Assembly (NCBI GenBank): GCA_022592435.1
Contig: JABYQS010000021.1
Coordinates: 124,001 to 188,000 of the forward strand
Reading direction: 5' to 3'
Length of the DNA stretch: 64,000 nt
From: Cerioporus squamosus
Lineage: Eukaryota > Basidiomycota > Agaricomycetes > Polyporales > Polyporaceae
The number at the start of each line of letters is the position of its first letter. Position 1 is the first letter of the stretch. The position numbers and the translations under genes are program-made. The notes beneath the pieces were generated by a model that saw only the letters and a list, made by a program, of their open reading frames with translations, searched no databases and was not told the DNA's origin. Below are positions 47,642-58,716 of this stretch, one piece after another.

Positions 47642-50125
47642 TTACATCGGTGTAAGAAGGACCGGAGCCCTGATCAAGGCAGACGGCGCGCTCTCGTCCG
47701 GATGTAGGAAGAGCGTCCCATCCCGGATACACTCCTCCGAGTACTCGATATTGTGCCTGGGACACGACGCAGGCAGTCAGCACGTCAAGCAGGCCTCTTC
47801 GACAAGACGCGAACTCACTTCTGCAATAGATGCTTCTTGATACCTTCTCCCCAATCAAAGAAGATCGGGCACCGAGCACACGCCCATCTTTGGAGCATGC
47901 GCTGTCGCTTCCAGGAGTCGAACTGTATTCATGTCCTCTTCCTTGACGAGCTCCCATGCATCCTCAGAGTCAGAGTCGTCGACAGATCCCTCGTCCTCGT
48001 CCAAGAGGAAGCCCAATCCCTCAGACCCGCCTCGTTTGGGATGGCTACGTATGGAATGGTTGCGCTGAACGATTGGGAGATCAGTCGACACATGGCATGG
48101 AGACGAAAGGAAATGCGTACCGCAGCTTCCCAAGTGTAGACGTAGTCCAGGTCAGGGGCAGCTACGCACTTCTTGCACCGCAGCCGCCTATCGCATGCCT
48201 TGAGCTCCTGCACGGTCGCGCGCGCTGAGGTCAGCCCGAGCGCGTCGACGATCTTCGCCATCTTCTCGACGTTCACATCAACGTCCTCTGGCGCGAAGTG
48301 GCCCAAGTTGAATGGTACAAAGGTCTCCGGGTCAACCTCCTCCGGATTTGATCCACAATGAGTAGCAGTGCGCCCATAGACGTCGTCAGGCAGTTCGTGC
48401 CACGCACCCGGCGGAGGCTTGCGCAGGCACTTGTGACCCAGGACTTCCGGATAGTGCATGATGCGAACCTTGTCCTTCTGCCAGGCAAGACACTCGCCCT
48501 CGCAGACGAACACGGCAATGGCGAGGTTGAGCGGCTCGATGGTCATGGTGTAGTTTCCGAGCGTAGACAGAAGCCAGTCCTCGAGCTCCTCCTTGCAGTG
48601 TCTCTGCCACTGTGCTGCGACGGAGGGCATCACCTGCTTGAAGCTGTCGTACGTGACGGTCTCGGAGGAAGGGGAATTGACGATGCACTTGATTTCCTGC
48701 ATGAGCGCGAGGTCGATGACTTGTGGACAGAACTCCATGTGGACCTTTCGCGGGAGCCGCACGTACTGGGCAAGGATCGCATTGTCCAACTCCTCGAAGC
48801 GAGCCTCGAGGAGCTTCTCACGTTCGTCGCCTTCCCGTTGCTTTCTCTTCTGCTCCATGAAGTCAAGCATCGCCTCCAGAATCTTTCCCCAGACTGTGAT
48901 GGGGTCAGCGTTGGCATTCTTGCGAGATATGCAGACGCACCTGGCTTCTTCAGCTTGGCAGCATGCAAGACAATGGGAAGACGAGACATCTCGTCGAGCT
49001 CTCCCTTGCTTATCGTTGAGACGTGCCAGGATACTGCGAGGAGTCAATAAGGCTCACACTGGGCAAATGAAGTAGAAAAAAAAACACGCACGCTGGGAAG
49101 AATTGCTTGCGCTTCTTCTCCATCTCAGCCTCCTTAGATTTTGCCTGCTCCTCTTCCCACTCAATACACCACTCCGCATGGTGATGTCTCACTTCATTCT
49201 CTTCCTTCTGCCAGTCGACAAGCTCCGCGCAATACCCGTCAGAGACAGGCCGTTCTAGTTCACGATATGCTTGCACAAACCAATCAATGTCCGAGCGCTG
49301 GAAACGCCAGTGGCTACGTCTTCGAGCGCTGATGAGGGATTGCCCACTAGGTCAGATCACTTCAAACATGAACACGTCGGGTGCAGTCGCGCGAGAGACA
49401 TACCTTCCTTGCGACAGACGGTGAACATTGAACATACTGAGCATATTCTCTTCATGGCAGTCCCTTTCCCCCAAGATCCTCTTGTCCAGCTCATGCAGCT
49501 TATCCGATACATCTTGGTAGCAGTACGATCTGAGAGTATACGGAAGATAAGCAAGTGCGGCACTCGATTCAGCGAGAAAGACTCACAGATTTGTGGTGCA
49601 TTTGACGCAGTAGCGTTTAAACCACATCATTATAGGCCTGCGGACACCGTGATGACCACACTCCTAGGATGGCGTCATTTGTAAGTGACGTGATGGCTTC
49701 AGCGGGCGTGAGCTCATGCATCACTCACTTGGCAATGCGTCGACATCAGGAGATGGATGAAAGCCGGCTCACTGAGGAAATAAGGACAGTTTGGGAGATC
49801 TCCGGCACGTATCCACGCTGCCTTCCATAGTCTCTCGCTGCTTCGCTGTAGGGTCAGCACCCGGAGTTTCTTGCACGTTCGCGCGAGGTTGAACAGGTCC
49901 CGGGGATGGAGACGACGTAAGATCTGCACAGTCTAATCAATAAAAATCCTGGCGGATGCATGTCGAACGAACCTCAAGCTGTAACTCGACCGGAAGATCG
50001 ACAAGGAGTTCGCTGCGTCGCGAGGAACCAAGACCCTTTTGCTTGGATACGTGAGCAGCGCCTTCAACCTCGTCCTTCTTGCGCGTATCCAAGTTCGAGA
50101 TCCGCGACTTCTTGCGGGGAGGCAT
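47642..50125 (-). CDS. F-box protein with C-terminal zinc-finger-like segment
   Basis: A multi-exon gene starting MPPRKKSRISNLDTRKK (basic, possible nuclear signal). The F-box spans an intron: LLVDLPVELQLE then ILRRLHPRDLFNLARTCKKL and RSSERLWKAAWIRAGDLPNC. Next comes a Cys-containing exon (FKRYCVKCTTNL), a charged helical exon (WCIEWEEEQAKSKEAEMEKK), and a large exon (EQKRKQREGDEREKLLEARF … RRLRCKKCVAAPDLDYVYTW). The end has an acidic patch (LLDEDEGSVDDSDSEDAWEL) and a C2H2-like motif, WACARCPIFFDWGEGIKKHL with LQKHNIEY, stopping at 47642. The frame between the acidic patch and the zinc motif needs either a 61-bp intron with a poor GTCGAC donor or a frame break, so that boundary is doubtful. 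Probably an SCF substrate receptor; substrate unknown. Confidence 0.72.
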
Positions 50126-52547
50126 GGTCCAGGTAGTCGTGCAGGGCTGGAAAGAGGGCCACGTCGCTGTTTACGTTCAAGTCCCTAACTTCAAGCTCCC
50201 TCGCGAGTGGGACGCCGTCTGACGCCGTCGTCGCGCTCTGTCACAGTGTTACGCAACGCGTCAGTAATCCGGGCGCCTGCCGCAGCAGTGCGACTCGGGA
50301 ACTGAACTGATCCTGTCCCGTGACACGAACGCGTCGATTCGGACGCGTACGCGCTCAACTCCGCCCTTCAAGTTGACTCTTTCCTCCCTCCGATGCTTCA
50401 ACTTGCGCTTTGCCCCATTCCTCGTCGGGGACGGGCGAAGCATTAGCCATCCTCAATCTGTACTCTCTCGCAGAGACAGTAGCTCTCATCATCCAATCAG
50501 AGGAGTACATTGTAGTCCGGAAGGAGTTCGACAGTTCCCAGTTCTCGCTCTCTGAAGTAAGTACAGTATCGGTCCTGATGACGAAATACAGGGATATCAT
50601 ATGAACGCTGCTGACCTTTTTGTGGCGTACTTCCACTTGCAAGCAAGCTCCGTCGTCGGTGGGCGCAAACAGGAAGAACTTGAATTGCTATGTTCGTGTT
50701 TTACCACTGCAGCTACTAAGATACACTGATTTCCACAGTACTCGCACACGGCGTACTCAGATTGAGAAGACAGTGCTCATGTGCAAACTTGCAGTGAGAT
50801 TGAAGACGACGTCAGCTTATGGGAAGCTTCGGCACCAGGTAGTCGGAGATTGCTCGTAGCCCCCACGGCAAGAGCGCTACGACACCAGCATGCGGGTAAG
50901 CACTCATTGAATTGGTCGGACTCTGTGCTACTTATCCGCACTGGAGCTCCAGAATCTGTATGAACGGCTCGAGCACAATGAAGGCGATGACTGGCCGTGA
51001 TGACATCCTCACGGTTGCCCGACACGCGCTCCGAGCTCGTCTTCGCGCACACTATAGCCACAGGGCCTGAAGAAGACTCACAATCATCGGGCTCCGTCTC
51101 GAGACACCCCGCGGGGACCGGAACAACCTATCAAAGCTGACGGATCACCAGTTGCTCATCCTCTCGAGATGCCGGACAGTCGTGCGTCCACCTCCGAGTC
51201 CGCGGTGCTTCTCAGATGAGTCGGTCGATGAACTGTGGTCCGAAATACAAATTGCTCCTTGTATGACGAGGAGAACCAGTGGGTCCCCACCGCCGCTCTC
51301 ACGACGCGTCTGATCCGTCATATCGTACAAGCACGATGGACAGGCAGGAACGACCCACGCACACACGATCCGAGTCACGATCCTCCTCGCACCCGACCTC
51401 TCAAACCCAGATCTCCGCCTGGCGCACGGACTCGTACCCACGACGCCCGGCGATCACAACCCACGACGACCGACACCCCCAGTGCGAGCATCGCGAGCAC
51501 GTCGCGACCGAGTAGCGAGTAACCATCGGGAGGGCGCGTCTGATCACCGTGACCACGGCCGATCACGCAGATCCCAGGTGGCAGATACTGGCAGTTGCAG
51601 CAGAGCCGCAGTGTATCCCTGTTGTCCAATGTCCCCCGTCCGTTGGACCCACAAGCTGGAGCAGCCACAAGTCCGAGGGCCCGTGACGTGCCTCATCTCT
51701 CCGACTTCAACTCCGTCCGCGGCCCAATCCGACGGGTCGCCGGTTATTGCAGTGGCCTCGGAGCCGGAGCACAAGGGGACCTCCTGGCCGGCGGCCTTGT
51801 GTGGCTTAACGGAGCGTCAAGACGACCTCGACCTCGTCTGAGCACTGCCACGGCAGATGATCTGAATACACTTGTTGTACCCCACCAGCAGCCAGCAGCC
51901 GGGCCAATCGCTGCGAGCACCGTCCGCGTCCCAGGCTCGATCGTCGGCCGCCGTACCCGTTTTGGACGCGGGCGCCCGCGCTGCGTACAGTGTGACACGC
52001 TGTTACGCATCGCGTCCGTGCACGCTCGTCCAGCGGCTGAGCCTGGGAGGATGAGCAGACGAGTTTCCCCGACAAATGGCCCGTACGTCTCTCATCCTCC
52101 CGGCGAATTGTCCGGTTACTCACGCGCATAGTAGCGGGCATGTGAAAGCCAAGATGCGAACGTCGCAAGAATTTCCGTACGTAAGTAGTACGGCGTGATA
52201 CAAGATGTCGAGAGCACGGTGAGTATGTAGCTGCTAGCAAGCAATCGGCGCATAAATACATCAAATGACGTGGGGTTAGATCGTACACACTGAGGTCCGT
52301 CGGGTGGCCCTACACCAGAAACCTGCTGGTCTCTTTCTGCGACGTCAAGCACGACAAAACAAGCAAAACTCGGCCTCCGCTTCCCACCTTCACTTCTATA
52401 TACATCTCATATATCAGCCAGCTTCATTTGTTTAAATTGCGATGGGGGGTATCTTTGGCCCGGTCGAAAAAGCCGGGTTCGTGGAGGTCGCTCGCGGCTC
52501 GAAAAGTCGGGCCCCTCGCTGGACAAGCGGATGACATCGCGACCCCC
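50126..52547. other. Intergenic with possible short coding segments
   Basis: About 2.4 kb. Plus-strand pieces at 50410–51000 read somewhat like protein (GEALAILNLYSLAETVALII; SEIEDDVSLWEASAPGS; ELQNLYERLEHNEGDDWP before a stop near 50999), but they could not be joined into one model. They may belong to an unrecognised or decayed gene. The part from 51000 to 52400 shows no credible exon. Confidence 0.35.
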
Positions 52548-52573
52548 TCAGCTGGGCAAGCGGATGACATCGC
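52518..52573. repeat. Short tandem duplication over the stop codon of the zinc-module gene
   Basis: A 23-bp unit (GCTGGRCAAGCGGATGACAT plus CGC) occurs at 52518–52540 and 52551–52573, a 33-bp period. One copy encodes the last residues GDVIRLPS, the other lies just past the stop codon. Confidence 0.8.
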
Positions 52574-54735
52574 CCTCAAAGACGAACGTGCCCCGCTCGT
52601 GCAGCGCGGTCATCGCCTTCGTCACCTCCGCCGTGTCAAAGTCTTCGTGCTTGTCCGGCGGCACCGCCGCGTTCAGGTACGTCACGAGCGCGGCGATCGT
52701 CAGCTCGTCCGAGCGCTCGTACGTGATCCTGAACAGGTGTCGTATCGAGCGCGACACGAACTCGACCCTGTGCACATGGGTTCGGACGGACCGCATGGAA
52801 GGGAAGAAAAAACGGCACGGCGTAAAAACGCTAGTCAGCGCGCTGCGTGCAAACCGGGGTCCCAACCGGGCAGACTATGAGACACGGCGGCACTCACCTC
52901 CCAGCAGGAGAGTCCAGCTCGGCGAGCCGCGGCGGGAGGACCATGTCTGCATACGCGTGGTCCCACATCGCATCATCGTCCTCGCTCGACAGAGACGGGG
53001 CCGACGCACCGCGCCCAGGGCCGGGCCGCGCACCTTCGAGCTGCCGTAATCGCGCAGTGGCCGCTTCAGACTTCGCCATCGCCTTTGCCCGATGCCGCTC
53101 CGCCCGCTGGCGCTCGCGGTCCGGGTCGTCGCTATCGTCGGGGTCTGGGCTCCCGCCCAGTGAGTCGGACACCTCGAGGTCGCCCTCCAACGTGGCCTCA
53201 CGGGTTGCTCGGTGTTCTGCAATGTCTGCCTCCCGGTCGGATATTTTCTGGCTGCGGAGAGAACGTCCACCATGAGATCCTGTCTCACGCCAATATGTTG
53301 CGGGTGATGGTAAGGGGTCTACTTACTGCCTTTTGAGACATTGGCACGGTGCTGTGACCACGGGTATGAACAGTACGTGCTGTCTTGGCGCAGCTGCACC
53401 CACTTGTGGCAGAGCTTGCAGAACACACGGCTCGGTTCAACCTCGCCCAGGTATGGATCCGCACGCAAGGTGGCGGCACGCTGGTCGGCACTACGTCGGC
53501 GGGATTCCTGCATGCCTGAGAAATTGTTCGGGTTGTAGTCCTTGAACGAAGTGGTGAAGCCACCGGCGGACGACGATGGGTGGGAAGCAGGGACCGAGCC
53601 AGCAGACATCGAGTGCGTCAGAGGCGAGCGTGTAGATGCGGATGCGGATGCAGAGGCGGACGGCGGAGGCGGCAGCGACGACGACGAGGCCAGAGCGAGC
53701 AAATGTTTCGATGGAGGTGGCACATTGGCGATGTTGAACCTGTCAAGCGGTCAAGACCGGGCGAGACAAGCAAGGAGTTCGCTAAGACTCACTTTGAAGT
53801 CGACGTGCTAGGACTGGTGATCGCGTCTGGCTGGCACGACTCCCGATGCTGTTTCCAGGTCTTGATGGCGGTGGCATGGTCGTCCGTCAGGATTGGGATC
53901 CACTTCTCGCAGGCGCGGCACTGTACACGGGAGCTGTCAAACCGCTTGATGTTCGGGTCCGCCGCGAACGCGGCGTTGCGGTCGTCCACCGGCGGTGCAT
54001 TCTTGGTCCTGTGGCAAGTACTCCTATCAGTTCGGGCTTCTCAGGCAAGTACGATCGGCACGGCCTCTACTCACACCCGCTTTGCTAGACAGCTCTTCCG
54101 GTGCGCGTCCCAGGGGATAGAGCAGTATGTCGAGTTTGGGCGGAGGCGGATCCACTTGTCGCAAGAGGCACAGAGGACACGGTAGGCCTCAAACTTGGCG
54201 ACGTATGGGTCGGAGCGAAGATAGTCGATGCGCTCCTCCTCTGTGCGCTTAGCCCGACGTCGCTTCGCCTGGGGCTGCGACGCGTCGGGATGGTGGCTCG
54301 TGGCGGGCGTCTCGGGGGCGGCTTTCTCGCTGGGGTTTTGTGCGGGCCCGCTCTGACTGTAACCCGGAGCATAGTCAGCATGCGTGCGTCGGGGAGAGCC
54401 GCGAAAAGAGAGCGGTAAATACCATGCGCTGCGGTGGGCCTCCCAGTGCTGGACGGTGAAGCTGCCGGTGGTCTCGTCCCTGATTGAGATGGTCTTTCCG
54501 CAGCCGTCGCAGATGATGTGCCCACTGTTATACTCGTCCGGGGAGGACGTCTGCTGGGCAGCGGCCTCCGGCTTGCCTGTGTCGCGCGAGTCGACGTGCT
54601 CGGGGAGCCTAGGGCGGGAAGGTGGGCTGGCCGGCGGGCCTTTCCGCTTCTGTGGAACGCTAGCCGATCTAAATGAGCGCTATGCGATCGCACTAGACAA
54701 ATACGAACGAGCGACTACCTCGCAGTGGAAGCCAT
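52548..54735 (-). CDS. Protein with four repeated CxxC…W…H zinc-like modules
   Basis: Start MASTAR, then an intron and a Pro/Ser-rich leader. Four related modules follow, each with CxxC, a spacer, W-x2-H and usually a final Cys: IICDGCGKTIS…WEAHRSA; YRVLCASCDKWIRL…PWDAHRKSC; SRVQCRACEKWIPIL…WKQHRESC; SRVFCKLCHKWVQL…PWSQHRANV. Modules 2–4 are preceded by a shared helix-like lead (DPYVAKFEAYRV, DPNIKRFDSSRV, DPYLGEVEPSRV). Then come a low-complexity Ser/Ala/Pro segment (SASASASASTRSPL), a charged helix (RERQRAERHRAKAMAKSEAA), an acidic patch (SLSSEDDDAMWDHAYADM), and a C-terminal fold ending ALHERGTFVFEGDVIRLPS. It is probably a nuclear zinc-binding protein (inference). I do not recognise a named family. 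Confidence 0.7.
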
Positions 54736-56593
54736 GAGCGACGCTATGGACGCGCTTTTCTGTGTTCTGCGGGCACGTATTGCGCGTGAGCAGACGAAGG
54801 AGATGCGCAGGGAGAGAGCTGGACTCACTCTACCTCCATCGCGGCTCGCAGCGCGGGGCACGGGAGGACGGGCGGGGAGGCAGCGGGAGGAGCACTGCAG
54901 GCGTCGCAGGGGCAGGCTGTGGGGGAAGAGGGGGATTGACGTGGAATCGAGTCGGGGCGATATAAAGATGGGCAGAGGAAAGAAGCGAAAACATTGAATT
55001 CAGAACGCTCGAGTTTCCATCGAAAACAAACACCACCCCGCGTTCCCAGGCGCGAAAATGAAATCCCAAATGTGGTCCTCCGTCTGCCAAATCCGGCTGC
55101 CCTCTCCTGATACGTATCCATGTCCCACCCTGCGCGCCCTGCCCGAGCCGCCCGCCGCGTACCTGGCGCGTCCGTGCCCGCCCCGGCCTCTCCCCGGGCA
55201 GCGGCGGCGGGCGGGCGAGTCGGCGGGCGAGCCATGGGCGGCGCCTCCGGAGGGATCGAGAGGGCGAGGCGAGGCGCCGGCGTGTGTTGTGTCTCTCAGA
55301 GTCAGTCTCAAGACGGTCAAAGATGGTCACATTGTAAGTATGTTGCGTTTGGAATACGGGCTGCAGGCGCCCCGTCGCCCAGGTTAGAGTTTGTGCCCGT
55401 TCAGGCAGCCAGAGGGAGCCCTGGGTGCTCGCTCCGTGCGCCGGGGCACCCACGCTGCAGCGTGCCCCTCTTCCCGGCCGCACAGGACGGCCGCGACGCC
55501 TTCCTCTCTCTCCCCGCGGGCACGACATACTCCTTCCGGCGCCCTTCTCTCAACCACCTCCGGCCTTCTTGCTTGCTCTCCCGGCTTCCACAGACGTGTG
55601 ACTTCGCTTCCTCCCGTCCTCTCCCAGGGTGGGCCACCATCATGGAAATGCCAGTCCCGCGATACGCCCGTCCCCGCCAGATCTGGCAGCACACCAGCTC
55701 GTTCGCGCTGCATACGTCCCGTCGCCCCTCCCTGCTGCCTCTCGATGCCCGGGTGCTGTCCCGGAACCCTTCTTGCGTGCGCATACGCGTACAGGCGCAC
55801 CTTCCCGAGTTCTCCTCCTCGGTCTTCTCTCTCTGCGCTGCGCCATCGTGCCGTCCTCGCCGCTGCCAGCGAGCCCCTCCTGGCTCAGCTCCTCCATCGC
55901 CATCACCATCTCTATCTGGTATCGCCATCTGCATCTGCATCTCCACCTGCCAGTGCGTGGCGCTGCGTCTCGAGCGGAGGGACCCTGCACTTCGGACATG
56001 AACGCGAACCCCCCTGATGCGGGGTTCCACGACATGCGCTCGAATGGCATGCCTCATGTTTCCGTTTGTCTGGCCTGGTCCTCGACGCCAACCAGACCGC
56101 CAAGTCTTCCGAGCACCCCACTATCTGCGACAGCACGTTCGCCCGGCCAGTCCAAAACCATGTCCACGAGCAGCCACGAGCTCATCTGCAGGTCAGCGAA
56201 GACATGTACTGATCATCTTGCTCAGGTTCATATGTCCATTCACTCCCGCGTCTCCTGTCCGTTAGGCTCCAGTGCGCACCTGGTGACCGACTGACAGGTA
56301 ATCGCGGCATCATGAATTATATCCGATGGCACATACGCACCAGATGCGGCCGCGCACCTCCTTTTCCATGTTCCCATGTTCCAGCGTCGAATGCGCCCCT
56401 CCGAACAGAAGACGCGTATGATTAGACCTGCTATACGCGGGTGATAAGCAGCACCATATGCATGCAACGAAGACTGTGCGACCGCGAGTGTCCGCCGTAG
56501 CTATAGCACTCGGCGACCGTTTGACAGATGGATCCTGCTCCCAGAAGCGCGCGGCGTTCCATTCCGTATTCCATTCCGCGCCAGCAGAGCAGC
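54736..56593. other. GC-rich intergenic region
   Basis: About 1.86 kb, very GC-rich between 55100 and 56000, so long open frames occur in several frames of both strands. All are Arg/Pro/Ala/Ser-rich and overlap each other; none shows a domain. I regard them as composition artefacts. It probably holds the promoter of the zinc-module gene. Confidence 0.6.
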
Positions 56594-57955
56594 CTACACC
56601 GTGCCGTAATCGCCCTGCGCCAGAAAGTCCTTCATCCGGAGGATGATGACTTCCAAACCGGCCAGCCATTTCGTGAGTTCGGTATCGAACTTCTCGTGCG
56701 AGCCGCCCTGCGCCAGGCGGGCGTAGAAGTCCTGCCGGTGGGGCACTGCCCTGATCGCGACCTGCGTGTGGCAGGAGCACCATAGGCGACGTGCGTAATC
56801 GAGCGCATCCGGTGGGTGGGAGGGCAATGTCGCCGGGAGATGCCACCACAGGCGCAAGTGCAACATTCAGATGTTCAGCCCGGTGGGTTCTGATCGTGTC
56901 ATGGAACAAGCTGGAACACGTACGGAGACGACCGAGCGCACGACGAACGACAGCCGGGGCTTGAGCACCATGTCGAACGAGCGCCGGAAGCAGACATGGA
57001 GTTCCGCGTTTCTGTCCTCTTGCATGTTCTGCACACCCGCATGCGGTCGGTGTATATGCCACCGATTCGTGCGGATTCGAGGAGCCCCCATAGAATTTAG
57101 GTATTCCGTATCAGCGTGCGTTCGCACCCTGCCAGCAAGAAGATCTTGGACGCATTCCAAAGAAAAGTCACTCACACGCAGCGCTTCGCACGTGAACCAG
57201 AGCCCGCTTTACGTGGAGGCGACATATGGCCAGGGAACGCAGGTTTGACATCGGTGTGAGGAGGTTACGAGAGCAACGAATCCCTGACAATGGGCCACTC
57301 ACCGAATGAGGCGGACGAGGCAAGCGGCACCCTCGCGCTGGCCGCACTGGCGTTCGTGGATGGCGAGCTTCTCGAGAGTGGGCGAGTCGGCTCTCGCCGC
57401 TTCGTAGCGATGACGGACGCCCTGGGAGGTGCATCTCAGTCAGAAGCGGCGACGTGGCACACCGGCACTAATCGCAAGGGGAAGGGGCTGGACATACGCC
57501 GATGTTGCTACGCAGATCGTTCTGGACGAAAGCGAAGACGCCGCCTCCCAGGAGGTCTGTCGGTGCGCACGGGCCACGCAACACGTAATTCCAGGTCAGC
57601 TAATTGTTCCGGGGAGCTATCGCACTGGCCAGCTGGAAGGGGCTGGGTGCGGAGAAGCAGCGGCGCACCGAACATGTTCACGAAGTCCGTCGAGGCGAGA
57701 AGGAAGGTGGCGGTGTCGACCCCGTCGTCGGTGATTGGTACGTCGGCGAATGACTGGAAAGGGGCGTGAGCATACCCGCACTATCCGATTCCACCAGCGC
57801 ACGGGGCCAGGGCACGGGACGCCGAGCGAGGGCCCGCGAACGCGCCACGCAAGCTCAGGGTGCAGCTGGCATACAGCAGCCGGTGTGACGGGGGTGTATG
57901 TCGGGCGGCGATTGAGAGGAGTTCTCACCTTCGCGGTCTCAAAATACGGCGCCAT
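56594..57955 (-). CDS. Glycolipid transfer protein (GLTP) family
   Basis: Cytosolic GLTP-fold protein that moves glycosphingolipids between membranes. Exons in order: MAPYFETAK; SFADVPITDDGVDTATFLLA through FVNMF; DLLGGGVFAFVQNDLRSNIG; GVRHRYEAARADSPTLEKLA through LVRLIR; GLWFTCEALR; NMQEDRNAELHVCFRRSFDM through RSVVS; VAIRAVPHRQDFYARLAQGG to DFLAQGDYGTV. The Asp and Asn of the recognition centre (D…N in NDLRSNI) are kept. In my by-eye alignment to human GLTP, the sugar-stacking Trp (W96) position is Arg in LVRLIRGL, and the His (H140) position is Leu in LKPRLSFVV. This suggests altered or relaxed ligand recognition. Length, about 205 residues, is normal and the frame is unbroken. Confidence 0.85.
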
Positions 57956-58716
57956 CGTGCGGGAGGGTGTGAGAGGAAGAGGAGAGGTGCTGTCCTGGGA
58001 GCCTGCGGGGGTGTCAGCGTCGCTGCCGCTGCTGCTCTCAGGCTGGTGCGATGTGCGATGTGCGATGTGCAGGCGTGGAGGCCAGGCTCGAGCCAGGCGG
58101 CAGCTGCAGGGCACGAGTGGCGCACGCAACTACGTAGGATGGCTCGGCAGTCTCCGCTGCGCCCCCATCGCGCAGATCGATATCTCGTGAGGCTGATTGC
58201 CACCAATACAGTGGCGGGATCTGTCGTCCCGCTGCCGCCGGCTGCTGGGTATACCTCGGAGTGCTCGCACAGGCGTGGAGAGGCGCAGAATGCTCCGGGA
58301 GAGCAGATGCGCACTCGGGGCCAGTCTGGGAAGGCTGAGGAGACACTCACGGCGGGAAGAGAGCAGGCAACAGGTGCGCGCGAGCAAGGTGCGTCTGCGC
58401 CACTTGATTGGGGCCAGATCGAGCGCCGTTACGCACTGTGATGGCTGGCCGATATTGGGCGGCTCCGGAGCTCCGGTCGGACGGCATCCGGGCGGGACGT
58501 GCCGGGCCACAAGCGCTGCTGGCAGACCGGGGAGACGCTGGGCCCGGGGGCGGCAGTGGCGAGGCTGGACTCACTGAGCCAGGCGTCGATCCTGCGTAGG
58601 ACCACGATGTCCGCGTGCTGAGCTCGGCGGCGGCTGTCAGTGTCTGCAGGCGCACCTTGCTTTCGTCTCCCACGTCTCCTCCTCCCCCTCCCCGTGTGCT
58701 GGCTGTCTTTCATAGC
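57956..58716. other. Divergent promoter region between GLTP and CK2 alpha
   Basis: About 760 bp, GC-rich, with a small tandem CGATGTG repeat near 58047–58069. No coding exon recognised. Confidence 0.6.

Noticed and set aside
54830..56057. Several long overlapping open frames on both strands
   Set aside because: The stretch is very GC-rich, the frames overlap each other, their composition is Arg/Pro/Ala/Ser, and no domain or splice logic appears.
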